The notes beneath the pieces are model-generated. The model ran no database searches. It worked only from the letters and a program-made list of their open reading frames with translations, and had not been told where the DNA came from. Shown here piece after piece: positions 30,351-38,812 of a stretch of 64,000 nucleotides of DNA. Position 1 is the stretch's first letter; each line of letters starts with the position of its first letter. The stretch is from Qipengyuania sp. YIM B01966 (lineage in GTDB: Bacteria; Pseudomonadota; Alphaproteobacteria; Sphingomonadales; Sphingomonadaceae), in assembly GCF_016461955.1 (NCBI RefSeq), contig NZ_JADMNM010000009.1, positions 1-64,000 of the forward strand. Reading direction: 5' to 3'. A program made the translations under genes and the position numbers.

Positions 30351-31955
30351 TCAGGCCGCGCCGCTCATCCGGTTGAGCTTCTCGAGCGCCTCGCGCAGCG
30401 CCCGCTCCGACGCGCTGAGTTCTGGGCGCTGCGGGGCCGGCGCAGTCGAAGGCGCCGCGCGCAGTCCGCCGGGCCCGTCAAACGGGCGGCGGATATTGTC
30501 CACCGGCGCCAAATGATCGTCTGGCCGAGAATGGGGCACTGGGTTGGCTGCAGCCGCCGGCGAAGCAAAAGGCGCAGACGCGGACCGCGCCTGTTCGCTG
30601 GACGCGGTTTCGGACGGGAACACGACCATTGCCGGCGGCGGCTGGTCGAATGGCGCAGCGGGACTGTTGTCCTCGATTCGCACCGGCTCGCGGCCAGGCT
30701 GGAACGGACTCTTCATGGCCAGCAGCGAGGGGTAAATGTCGTCGTCCGCCCCCGCCTGGTCGCCATCCGCAGCCTGATCAGCGGGCGGCGCGAACGGCGC
30801 TGGCGCGGTAGGGCCGGCAGGCGCAGTGAAGGGCGCAGCGGTGCCCGCCGGCGGATCGAACGGCCGCGCCTCGCGCTTCAAAGGCAGGCCGAAGATCGTG
30901 TCGAGTTCGTCATCGGCGTTGTCCGCATCGTCGACCGGTCCGCCCAGCGTTGCGTCGAGCGAGCGGAACGCCTGAGGGACGAGATCAGGCGCCGGATGAC
31001 TTGGCGCGGGGTACTCCAAGCAAGCGGCGGGAGGCACATGCGCGGGGGCAGGCGCGGCTGGCGCGGTGTCGATCGCGAACGGCACGTGCGGCCGCAGGAC
31101 CGGCGCGGCGGGCGGCGCGGGCCGCGTTTCCAGCGCCAGCGAAAATCGCTCGACCAGTTGCGCGACCGATAGCTGGGTCAGCGGCGCCCCAGCCACGTCC
31201 TGCGAGGCGATGGGTGCGGCCGGCGACGCAGGCGTGGTGACGGGTGCCGGTGCGGGAGCAGCGGCCGGTTCGGCCTCGCCCCGGCGGGCCGCCCATTGAA
31301 TGGCAAAATCCGATTCCGCTTCGGGCGGCAAAGCAGGGCGTTCGGCCTCGACAGGCGCGTCCGCCAAGGCCGTCAGCTCCAGCGGCGCCGACATCAGTTC
31401 GTTGGCCGCTGCGGAGGCATCGGCGCCGGGTAGCGGCGCAAGCTCGAGGAATTCGCTGCGTGCACCGTCATCACTGACCGACAGCGCACGCCGCCGGCCG
31501 GGCAGGGCGAGTGGCGCGTCGAGCCGGTCTTCGCCCAATTCTTCGCGGGCCGAGATCGGCCGGCGCGCCGCTTCGCTGCGCGGCGACCGGCGGCGTGGCG
31601 ACGCCGCTTCGGACTTCGGACGGAGCTGGCGCGCCAGCACGAGCCCGGCCGCACCGCCACCGAGCGCGGCGGCCAGTGCGAAAAGCAGCCGGGCTGTTAG
31701 CCCAAGCGGCGGCGCTGCGGCGGACAGCACCGATGGCAGGCGCAGGGCCATGCTGATGCTTTCCAGCGTGGCGACGGGCAGAACCAGCATTCCCAGGCCG
31801 AACAGCGCGGCAAACCACAAGCCTACGATCGCCGGAAAAACCGCGTGCGCGGTGATGGACTGGGCTCCAGGAGAGGTAGCGCCGCGCTCCCATGCGGGGC
31901 TGGTGTCGCCCTCATCATCAAAGGGCCCGCCGAACTGGTCGTTTATCACCGTCAC
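30351..31955 (-). CDS. Large Ala/Pro-rich membrane protein of unknown function
   Basis: 534 residues. Two hydrophobic segments near the N-terminus (VFPAIVGLWFAALFGLGMLV and LTARLLFALAAALGGGAAGL) are followed by a basic stretch and a long low-complexity region rich in Ala, Pro, Glu and Asp. Short motifs recur within it (SLALETRPAPP, DELDTIFGLPLKREARPF, SPFQPGREPVRIED). The last 20 residues (ELSASERALREALEKLNRMS) are a predicted amphipathic helix. The look is of a membrane anchor carrying a disordered cytoplasmic scaffold. It lies 40 bp downstream of the exosortase-associated glycosyltransferase on the same strand and may be in its operon. No domain recognised. Confidence 0.6.
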   Translation of the reverse strand: MTVINDQFGGPFDDEGDTSPAWERGATSPGAQSITAHAVFPAIVGLWFAALFGLGMLVLPVATLESISMALRLPSVLSAAAPPLGLTARLLFALAAALGGGAAGLVLARQLRPKSEAASPRRRSPRSEAARRPISAREELGEDRLDAPLALPGRRRALSVSDDGARSEFLELAPLPGADASAAANELMSAPLELTALADAPVEAERPALPPEAESDFAIQWAARRGEAEPAAAPAPAPVTTPASPAAPIASQDVAGAPLTQLSVAQLVERFSLALETRPAPPAAPVLRPHVPFAIDTAPAAPAPAHVPPAACLEYPAPSHPAPDLVPQAFRSLDATLGGPVDDADNADDELDTIFGLPLKREARPFDPPAGTAAPFTAPAGPTAPAPFAPPADQAADGDQAGADDDIYPSLLAMKSPFQPGREPVRIEDNSPAAPFDQPPPAMVVFPSETASSEQARSASAPFASPAAAANPVPHSRPDDHLAPVDNIRRPFDGPGGLRAAPSTAPAPQRPELSASERALREALEKLNRMSGAA

Positions 31956-31995
31956 AATTCCCCCACTGGTCCGGACCGGCGGCTATCTGCGCCCG

Positions 31996-33228
31996 TCATG
32001 CGGCGCGCTCGGCCGGTTCCATCCGATCCTGCCCTAACAGCCGTTGGTAAACGAAGCGGTAACGCTCCACATTGTGCGACCAATCATGACAAGTGGCAAC
32101 ATGGGCGCGCGCCCGGGCGCGGATTGCGGCCCATTCGCTGCGTCGCCCGGCAAGCCCCGCCAGCGCCGCGGCGAGCGCGTCGGGATCGTCCGGCGCAAAC
32201 AGCGTGGCGGTGTCGCCATCACGCATCAGTTCACGATGCCCGCCGACATCCGAGGCCGCGACCAGCCGCCCTTCGGCCATCGCCTCGAGCGGCTTCAAAG
32301 GCGTCACCAGTTCGGTCAAGCGGCTGGCCTTGCGCGGATAGGCGAGGATATCGCACTGGGCGTAATAGGCCTCGACCTCACCATGCGGCACGCGGCCGAC
32401 AAAGCGAAACGCGTGGCTCGCGGGCGAGGCGGCCGCCTGCGCGCGCAATTCTGCTTCCTTCGGGCCGCCGCCGACCAGCAGCAGCCGCGCCCCGGCCTCT
32501 CGCGCCAGCAGCGCGGGCATGGCGGCGATCAAATCGTCCAGCCCCTCATAATCGTAGAAGCTGCCGATGAAGCCGATCACCGGTCCTGCCGCGTCGGCTA
32601 GCCCAAGCCGTGCGGCCAGCGCCGGATCGCGCGGCGGCGGGTCACCGAACAGCGTCAGATCGACCCCGTTGGGTGCAATCCCGATCTTGCCCGGCGGTAC
32701 GCCGCGCGCGATCAAATCGTCGCGCAAGCCGTGGCAGATGGTGAACACCGCATCGGCTTCGGCAATCACGCGGTTCTCGAATGCGCGGGTGGCGCGATAC
32801 TTGACCGAGCCTTCCCGCCCCGTGCCGTTGCCGACCGCGGCATCTTCCCAGAAAGCGCGGATTTCATAGACCAGCGGCAGGCTGCGCCGGCGGGCAATGC
32901 GCGCCGCCGCCATGCCGCACAGGACCGGCGAATGGGCGTGGAGGATATCGGGTTGGAAATCGCCCACCGCCCGGTCGATGGCCGCGGCGAACCGGGCCAC
33001 CTCGCGCCATTCGGCGACCAGCGGCATCCGGTCCGGCGCGCCGCGCGTGCGGTGGAAACACAAACCGTCGATTTCTTCACGATCGGGGCCATCAGCCGTG
33101 TGCCGCAGGCCGGTGATCGCTGCGACTTCAATCCCCGCACGCTGCTGCGCCTTGAGGATCGCGCGGGTGCGGAAGGTGTAGCCGCTGTGCAGCGGCAGCG
33201 AATGATCGAGAACATGAAGCACGCGCAT
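31996..33228 (-). CDS. Exosortase A system-associated glycosyltransferase (GT4-type)
   Basis: Cytoplasmic GT-B glycosyltransferase. The N-terminus MRVLHVLDHSLPLHSGYTFR matches the exosortase-A/PEP-CTERM-associated group (TIGR04063-type). GT4 features follow: DILHAHSPVLCGMAA, NGVDLTLF, VIGFIGSFYDYEGLDDLIAA and the nucleotide-sugar-binding EX7E region SRLTELVTPLKPLEAMAEG. I chose the ATG at 33228, which starts exactly at the conserved sequence; a start at 33252 adds eight residues. It is divergent from the small ORF and ligase at 33295-34843. It probably acts in synthesis of the polysaccharide that accompanies exosortase-processed proteins. Confidence 0.85.
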   Translation of the reverse strand: MRVLHVLDHSLPLHSGYTFRTRAILKAQQRAGIEVAAITGLRHTADGPDREEIDGLCFHRTRGAPDRMPLVAEWREVARFAAAIDRAVGDFQPDILHAHSPVLCGMAAARIARRRSLPLVYEIRAFWEDAAVGNGTGREGSVKYRATRAFENRVIAEADAVFTICHGLRDDLIARGVPPGKIGIAPNGVDLTLFGDPPPRDPALAARLGLADAAGPVIGFIGSFYDYEGLDDLIAAMPALLAREAGARLLLVGGGPKEAELRAQAAASPASHAFRFVGRVPHGEVEAYYAQCDILAYPRKASRLTELVTPLKPLEAMAEGRLVAASDVGGHRELMRDGDTATLFAPDDPDALAAALAGLAGRRSEWAAIRARARAHVATCHDWSHNVERYRFVYQRLLGQDRMEPAERAA

Positions 33229-33254
33229 CGCCGGGCCTTCTAGACGCAACAAGC

Positions 33255-33283
33255 TTAACGGCCCGTCAACCCGCGTCTATTAC
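33255..33283 (+). promoter_or_regulatory. Candidate promoter for the small ORF and ligase
   Basis: TTAACG (33255-33260) and TATTAC (33278-33283) are 17 bp apart, each matching four of six sigma-70 consensus bases. Transcription would begin near 33290, only about 5 bp before the ATG at 33295, which would make the first ORF nearly leaderless and explain its lack of a Shine-Dalgarno site. It lies in the 66-bp divergent gap with the glycosyltransferase gene. Confidence 0.35.
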
Positions 33284-33294
33284 CCCGACCACCG

Positions 33295-33474
33295 ATGATC
33301 GACAACTTCGCCCTGGTGCTGACGCACGGCCTTCTGGCGATCGCGCTGGTCCGGCTGATGCTGCGCCGCGATCTCGACCACGATGTGGCCGCCGATAGCG
33401 CGGGTGAAGAACCGCCGACGCAGCGGCGGCGGGGCAGCAGCGGCGCGCCGCCACAAAGGCCGGGCGATGCTTGA
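33295..33474 (+). CDS. 59-residue small protein ahead of the exosortase-associated ligase
   Basis: A short ORF, starting IDNFALVLTHGLLAIALVRL after its Met, with one membrane-spanning segment, then a charged tail (RRDLDHDVAADSAGEEPP, QRRRGSSG). Its stop overlaps the start of the ligase gene by 8 bp (the ATG at 33467 lies inside it), which argues for translational coupling and a real gene. No Shine-Dalgarno site is seen; a candidate promoter would give a near-leaderless message. I recognise no family; a small membrane partner of the ligase is an inference. Confidence 0.55.
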   Translation: MIDNFALVLTHGLLAIALVRLMLRRDLDHDVAADSAGEEPPTQRRRGSSGAPPQRPGDA

Positions 33475-34843
33475 CCTGGCGCTGTTCGCCTTCCTCTTCG
33501 CGGCGCTGGCGCTGGGGTTCCGGCGCCCGTGGCTGTGGGTGCCCGCCTATCTCTATATCGACATCCTTTCGCCGCAGAAGATCGGCTGGTCGCTGACTGC
33601 CTCGATCCCGGTATCGCTGATCGCCTTCGTCCTTGCTTTCGCCGGCTGGTTGCTGGCCGACCCTAAAGTCGGCAGCCGTTTCACCTGGCGGCAGGGCGCG
33701 CTGCTGTTCCTGCTGGTCTATTGCGCCTGGACCACGGCCTATGCGGATTTTCCCGAGAACGCGGCCGAGAAATGGGCGTGGGTTTGGAAGGCGCTGGTTT
33801 TCGCGATCTTCCTCCCGCTGACGCTGACCACGCGGCTGCGGATCGAAGGGACCGCGCTGGTGATGGTGCTGACGGCGGCGGCCATTGTCATCAGCGGCGG
33901 GATGAAGACGCTGGGCGGCGGGGGCGGATATGGCGGCCTGCGGCTGTTCGTCGATGACAATACCGGCCTCTATGAGAGTTCGACCCTGTCGACAGCGGCA
34001 GTGGCGATCATCCCGCTGGCCGTGTGGCTGGCGCGGCATGGGACGGTGTTCCGCCCCGACTGGCGGGTCAAGCTGTTCGCTGCCGGGCTGATCCTCGCCT
34101 GCCTGCTGATCCCGATCGGCACCGAGGCGCGCACGGGCCTTTTGTGCATCGGGGCGCTGGCGGTGCTGATGCTGCGCGACGTCAAGCGACGGTTCGTCTA
34201 TCTCGGCCTCGCTGGCGCCCTGGCGACGCTGGCCGTGCCGTTCCTGCCGGCCAGCTACACCGAACGGATGGCGACCATCAGCGGGCATGATGGCGACGAA
34301 TCCGCCTCGACCCGCGTTGCCGTCTGGCGCTGGACGCTCGACTATGCCGCCGAGCATCCGCTCGGGGGCGGGTTCGATGCCTATCGCGGCAATTCCTTCA
34401 CCTATCGGCTACCCAAGCGCACGGGCGAGGGAAATAATGTCAGCGTGACATACGAGGAGGTGACCGACCATGCCCGCGCCTATCACTCATCCGTGTTCGA
34501 GATGCTGGGTGAGCAGGGGTGGCCCGGGCTGATCGTCTGGCTCATCTTCCAGGCCGGCGGTCTGTGGCAGATGGAGCGGCTGCGTCGGCGCGCGCGGCGC
34601 AAGGTGGGCAAGGGCGCGCCCCTGCCGTGGGATGCCAGCCTCGCTTCCGCGCTGCAGGCGGCGCAGGTCGTGTTCCTGGTCGGCGCGCTGTTTCAGGGGA
34701 TTGCCTACCAGCCGTTTTTCCTGATGATCTTCGGCTTGCAGATCGGGCTTTATTCCTGGTGCCGGCGGCGCGATTCGGAGCAAGCCGCCCCGCGCCGCCG
34801 CGTTGCTCCTGCCAGCCCCGCCGGCGCAGCCGCCATGCCGTAA
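33467..34843 (+). CDS. Putative O-glycosylation ligase, exosortase A system-associated
   Basis: Polytopic inner-membrane protein of the Wzy/O-antigen-ligase superfamily, resembling the exosortase-A-associated O-glycosylation ligase group (TIGR03097-type). It begins LDLALFAFLFAALALGFRRP, WLWVPAYLYIDILSPQKIGW and has about ten hydrophobic segments. The periplasmic loop includes GLYESSTLSTAAVAIIPLAV, RWTLDYAAEHPLGGGFDAYR and DHARAYHSSVFEMLGEQGWP, the last with the histidine expected of the family. The ATG at 33467 starts at the conserved sequence; an upstream frame to 33383 is the tail of another reading. Target glycan and protein are unknown. Confidence 0.85.
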   Translation: MLDLALFAFLFAALALGFRRPWLWVPAYLYIDILSPQKIGWSLTASIPVSLIAFVLAFAGWLLADPKVGSRFTWRQGALLFLLVYCAWTTAYADFPENAAEKWAWVWKALVFAIFLPLTLTTRLRIEGTALVMVLTAAAIVISGGMKTLGGGGGYGGLRLFVDDNTGLYESSTLSTAAVAIIPLAVWLARHGTVFRPDWRVKLFAAGLILACLLIPIGTEARTGLLCIGALAVLMLRDVKRRFVYLGLAGALATLAVPFLPASYTERMATISGHDGDESASTRVAVWRWTLDYAAEHPLGGGFDAYRGNSFTYRLPKRTGEGNNVSVTYEEVTDHARAYHSSVFEMLGEQGWPGLIVWLIFQAGGLWQMERLRRRARRKVGKGAPLPWDASLASALQAAQVVFLVGALFQGIAYQPFFLMIFGLQIGLYSWCRRRDSEQAAPRRRVAPASPAGAAAMP

Positions 34844-34928
34844 CGGCACTGCGCCGCCGCGTTGCGCTCGGCTGCGGGATGCGCCATGACCTTCGCCGAA
34901 CCGAACATCAGCGAAAGGAGCGCCCGCA

Positions 34929-35378
34929 ATGAGCCCGCAGGATATCCAGGCCCGGGTCGGCGAGAATATCGGCACCAGCGAATGGGTCGAAATGTCGCAG
35001 GAACGGATCAACAAGTTCGCCGAAGCGACCGGCGATCACCAGTTCATCCATATCGATCCCGCCAAGGCGGCGCTGACCCCGTTCGGCGGGACCATCGCGC
35101 ACGGGTTTCTGACGCTGTCGATGATCCCCTATCTCAGCGCCAATTCCGACCTGCCGAAGGTCGATGGCGTGAAAATGGGCGTCAATTACGGCGGCAACAA
35201 GACGCGCTTCATCAGCCCGGTCCGCAGCGGCAAGCGTATCCGCGGCCACTGGAAGCTGCTGGAGCTGGTCGAAAAGCGCCCTGGCCAGTGGCAGCAGACG
35301 CATGAAATCACCATCGAGATCGAAGGCGAGGACAAGCCCGCTTTGATCACCGAATGGATCATGCAGTTCTTCGTTTAA
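34929..35378 (+). CDS. MaoC family dehydratase
   Basis: Hot-dog-fold enoyl-CoA hydratase-type protein of the MaoC/NodN group, 149 residues. The catalytic Asp/His pair is in ATGDHQFIHIDPAKAALTPF, followed by the family-typical GTIAHGFLTLSMIPYL and VNYGGNKTRFISPVRSGKRI. An AAAGGAG-like site precedes the ATG. It lies 23 bp upstream of the thiolase gene on the same strand, so the pair probably acts on CoA thioesters in fatty-acid or polyhydroxyalkanoate metabolism; the substrate chain length is not deducible. Confidence 0.88.
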   Translation: MSPQDIQARVGENIGTSEWVEMSQERINKFAEATGDHQFIHIDPAKAALTPFGGTIAHGFLTLSMIPYLSANSDLPKVDGVKMGVNYGGNKTRFISPVRSGKRIRGHWKLLELVEKRPGQWQQTHEITIEIEGEDKPALITEWIMQFFV

Positions 35379-35401
35379 GCTCCTGTGACGAAAGGTTTCC
35401 C

Positions 35402-36586
<1,185 letters not shown>

Positions 36587-36633
36587 GATTTGGTTAGATT
36601 TCCATTGACATTTAACCAAATCGGTTCTATATG
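36587..36633 (+). promoter_or_regulatory. Strong sigma-70-type promoter overlapped by a palindromic operator
   Basis: TTGACA (36605-36610) and TATATG (36628-36633) are separated by exactly 17 bp, unusually close to consensus for this genome. A perfect 10-bp inverted repeat, GATTTGGTTA (36587-36596) and TAACCAAATC (36613-36622), brackets the -35 box and enters the spacer, so a bound dimer would block polymerase. The stretch is an AT-rich island in GC-rich DNA. The repeat arms also resemble CtrA half-sites (TTAACCA) facing each other. The regulator is unknown. Confidence 0.6.
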
Positions 36634-36641
36634 AGTTGCTG

Positions 36642-36707
36642 ATGACGCGGCGGGTGGCCCTCAACGCCCGCCGCGTGCTCGGCTCTTTGCCACCGTCGAT
36701 CCGATAA
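36642..36707 (+). other. Leaderless 21-residue mini-ORF with an internal hairpin
   Basis: The ATG at 36642 lies at about the expected transcription start of the promoter just upstream. It reads MTRRVALNARRVLGSLPPSIR then TAA, five of 21 residues being arginine. The same DNA forms a perfect 10-bp stem, ACGCGGCGGG (36645-36654) with CCCGCCGCGT (36667-36676), and only a TTT follows. It could be a leader peptide, an attenuator or a chance ORF; it sits 80 bp ahead of the DUF4126 gene. Confidence 0.3.
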
Positions 36708-36788
36708 TTGCGCTTGCCCGACTGGCGGCAAAGGCACATCTCTGGTGCACTTAGCTGTTTCTGGCCGGTCGAACGAAGGGCGCAGCGG

Positions 36789-37523
36789 ATGGGCATTATC
36801 GAAATTCTCGGCATCGCGGGCAGCGTCAGCCTGCTGGCCGGCTGGCGGATGTATCTGTGCATCTTTGCCACTGGCCTTGCCATGCGGCTGGGCGCCCTGC
36901 CGCTGCCCGAAAATCTCACCAGCCTGGATGTGCTGGCCAACCCCTGGGTGATGGGGGTCGCCGGCGTCGCCGCGGTGGTCGAACTCCTGGCCGACAAGGT
37001 GATGTGGCTCGACAGCCTGTGGGACACGGTCCACACCGCCATCCGCCCGATCGGCGGGGCGCTGCTGGCGCTGGCGATCGTCGATCCGTCGGACCCGGCG
37101 ACGCAGGTGATCGCCTTTATCCTCGGCGGCGGCGCGGCACTGGCCGCACATGGCAGCAAGGCCGGCGCCCGCGCGGTCGTCAATGCCAGCCCCGAACCGG
37201 TCAGCAATATCGCGCTGTCCACGGTCGAGGATGTCGCCAGCGCGGGTCTGCTTTACGCGGCGTATGAATATCCCTGGGCCGCCGGCGGCATCGCGCTCGG
37301 CCTGCTGGCGCTGGTGATCGGTCTGCTGCTGATCGCGCGGCGGATGATCCGCAAGTTCCTCGGCAAGGATCGCCGCCCGCTACCGGCAGACCTGCCCCCG
37401 GCCCGGCTGAACCTCCGTCAGGCGACTGCCGCCAGCTTCGTCTTGCCGGGCACCGCGCCGATGAATTCCTCCAGCACCGGCGCGATCCGCGTGCGCCATT
37501 TGCTGCCGTTGAAGATCCCGTAA
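36789..37523 (+). CDS. DUF4126 family membrane protein with C-terminal extension
   Basis: 244-residue polytopic membrane protein. Family-like segments are EILGIAGSVSLLAGWRMYLC, WVMGVAGVAAVVELLADKVM, DSLWDTVHTAIRPIGGALLA and FILGGGAALAAHGSKAGARA, ending in GIALGLLALVIGLLLIARRM. The function of DUF4126 is unknown. The conserved part stops near residue 205 (FLGKDRRPLPAD); the remaining 40 or so residues overlap the 3' end of the convergent PHA depolymerase gene by 106 bp and look like read-through, perhaps after loss of an earlier stop. The ATG at 36789 is the natural start. Transcription probably comes from the strong promoter at 36605-36633. Confidence 0.8.
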   Translation: MGIIEILGIAGSVSLLAGWRMYLCIFATGLAMRLGALPLPENLTSLDVLANPWVMGVAGVAAVVELLADKVMWLDSLWDTVHTAIRPIGGALLALAIVDPSDPATQVIAFILGGGAALAAHGSKAGARAVVNASPEPVSNIALSTVEDVASAGLLYAAYEYPWAAGGIALGLLALVIGLLLIARRMIRKFLGKDRRPLPADLPPARLNLRQATAASFVLPGTAPMNSSSTGAIRVRHLLPLKIP

Positions 37524-38665
37524 TGCCCGACTTCGGGGGCGAGGAAATAGCGCTTCTTCGCGTCGGGCAGGCCGGTCGCGAGCGTCAACGCCGCGCGGGT
37601 CTGGCCGATGCCCGAAATATCGTCGCGCTCGCCCTCGATCGCCATCATCGCCGTGCGGGTGATCGCCCCGACATCCACCGGCTTGCCGCGATGGATGAAG
37701 GTGCCGTTGGGGATCGAATGTTTCTGGAACACCTCCTCCACCGTCTGGAGGTAGAATTCGGCGGTCATGTCGCAGACCGAGCGGTACTCGTCGTAGAAAT
37801 TCTTGGTCGCCTGCGCGCTCTGTTCGTCCCCCACGGTGAGATGCTTGAACATCTCGTAATGGCTCATCAGGTGATTGCCGAGGTTCATGCTCATGAACCC
37901 GGCCAGTTGCAGGAAGCCGGGATATACGCGCCGCCCTTCGCCCGGATATTGCAGCGGCACGGTGGCGATCACGTTCTGGCGGAACCAGGCGATCGGCCGC
38001 TCCATCGCCAGATCGTTGACCGTTGTCGGCGATTGGCGCGTATCGACCGGCCCGCCCATCATGGTCAGCGTCGCCGGCGCGGCACGGTGATTGGCCGCGT
38101 TCATCACCGCCGTCGCCGCCAGTGCGGGCACCGATGGCTGACACACCGCGAGAACGTGGGTGCCCGGGCCGATATGGTCGAGAAAGCCGATCAGATAATC
38201 GATATAATCATCGAGATCGAACCGCCCCGCGCTTAGCGGGACCATCTTCGCATCGGCCCAGTCGGTGATGTACACCTCGCAGCGTTCGACCATCCGCTCG
38301 ACCGTGCCGCGCAGCAAGGTCGCGTAATGCCCGCTCATCGGGGCGACGATCAGCAGCTTGGGCACGTCGGCCGCGTGGCCGGTATGGGTAAAGCGCAGCA
38401 GATCGCCGAACGGGCGGTGCAACACTCGCGATTGGGTGACCGGCCAGATCTTGCCACCGACCTTGACCGTCTCGATGTCGAATTCGGGCTTCCCGCGCGG
38501 CTGGGCAGCGTGGGCAAACACCTCCAGCGCGGACGCGGCGAGCGGGCCCAGCCCGAAATAGCTCAGCGGGTGGTAGGGGCTTGCGAGCATTTCCGCCGCC
38601 ATCGCGGCAAAGGTGCTCGCGCTGTTGAGCCACGAGCGCTGCAATTCATGGGCGTGATACAGCAT
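37418..38665 (-). CDS. phaZ: Intracellular polyhydroxyalkanoate depolymerase
   Basis: Alpha/beta hydrolase that degrades intracellular PHA granules. It begins LYHAHELQRSWLNSASTFAA and shows the cysteine nucleophile box of this class (VLAVCQPSVPALAAT) and the downstream acid/histidine region (KRYFLAPEVGHYGIFNGSKW). LIVAPMSGHYATLLRGTVER and VYITDWADAK are also typical. The ATG at 38665 is preceded by AGGAGA and gives 415 residues, the family length; the open frame continues far upstream without family similarity. Its last 106 bp overlap the convergent DUF4126 gene. No PHA synthase or phasin is in the window. Confidence 0.9.
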   Translation of the reverse strand: MLYHAHELQRSWLNSASTFAAMAAEMLASPYHPLSYFGLGPLAASALEVFAHAAQPRGKPEFDIETVKVGGKIWPVTQSRVLHRPFGDLLRFTHTGHAADVPKLLIVAPMSGHYATLLRGTVERMVERCEVYITDWADAKMVPLSAGRFDLDDYIDYLIGFLDHIGPGTHVLAVCQPSVPALAATAVMNAANHRAAPATLTMMGGPVDTRQSPTTVNDLAMERPIAWFRQNVIATVPLQYPGEGRRVYPGFLQLAGFMSMNLGNHLMSHYEMFKHLTVGDEQSAQATKNFYDEYRSVCDMTAEFYLQTVEEVFQKHSIPNGTFIHRGKPVDVGAITRTAMMAIEGERDDISGIGQTRAALTLATGLPDAKKRYFLAPEVGHYGIFNGSKWRTRIAPVLEEFIGAVPGKTKLAAVA

Positions 38666-38812
38666 CGGGCATTCTCCTGCGCGCGAGGGCTCCCCCTCGG
38701 ACGGTGATTGTGCGGCGCAACATGACGCGACTGGTGGCAATTTGCAACCGGCCCTGACGAAGGGCGCGTACGGCGGTGGATTTTGTCGGCCGCGAGGGCT
38801 AGGCGCAGGGCC

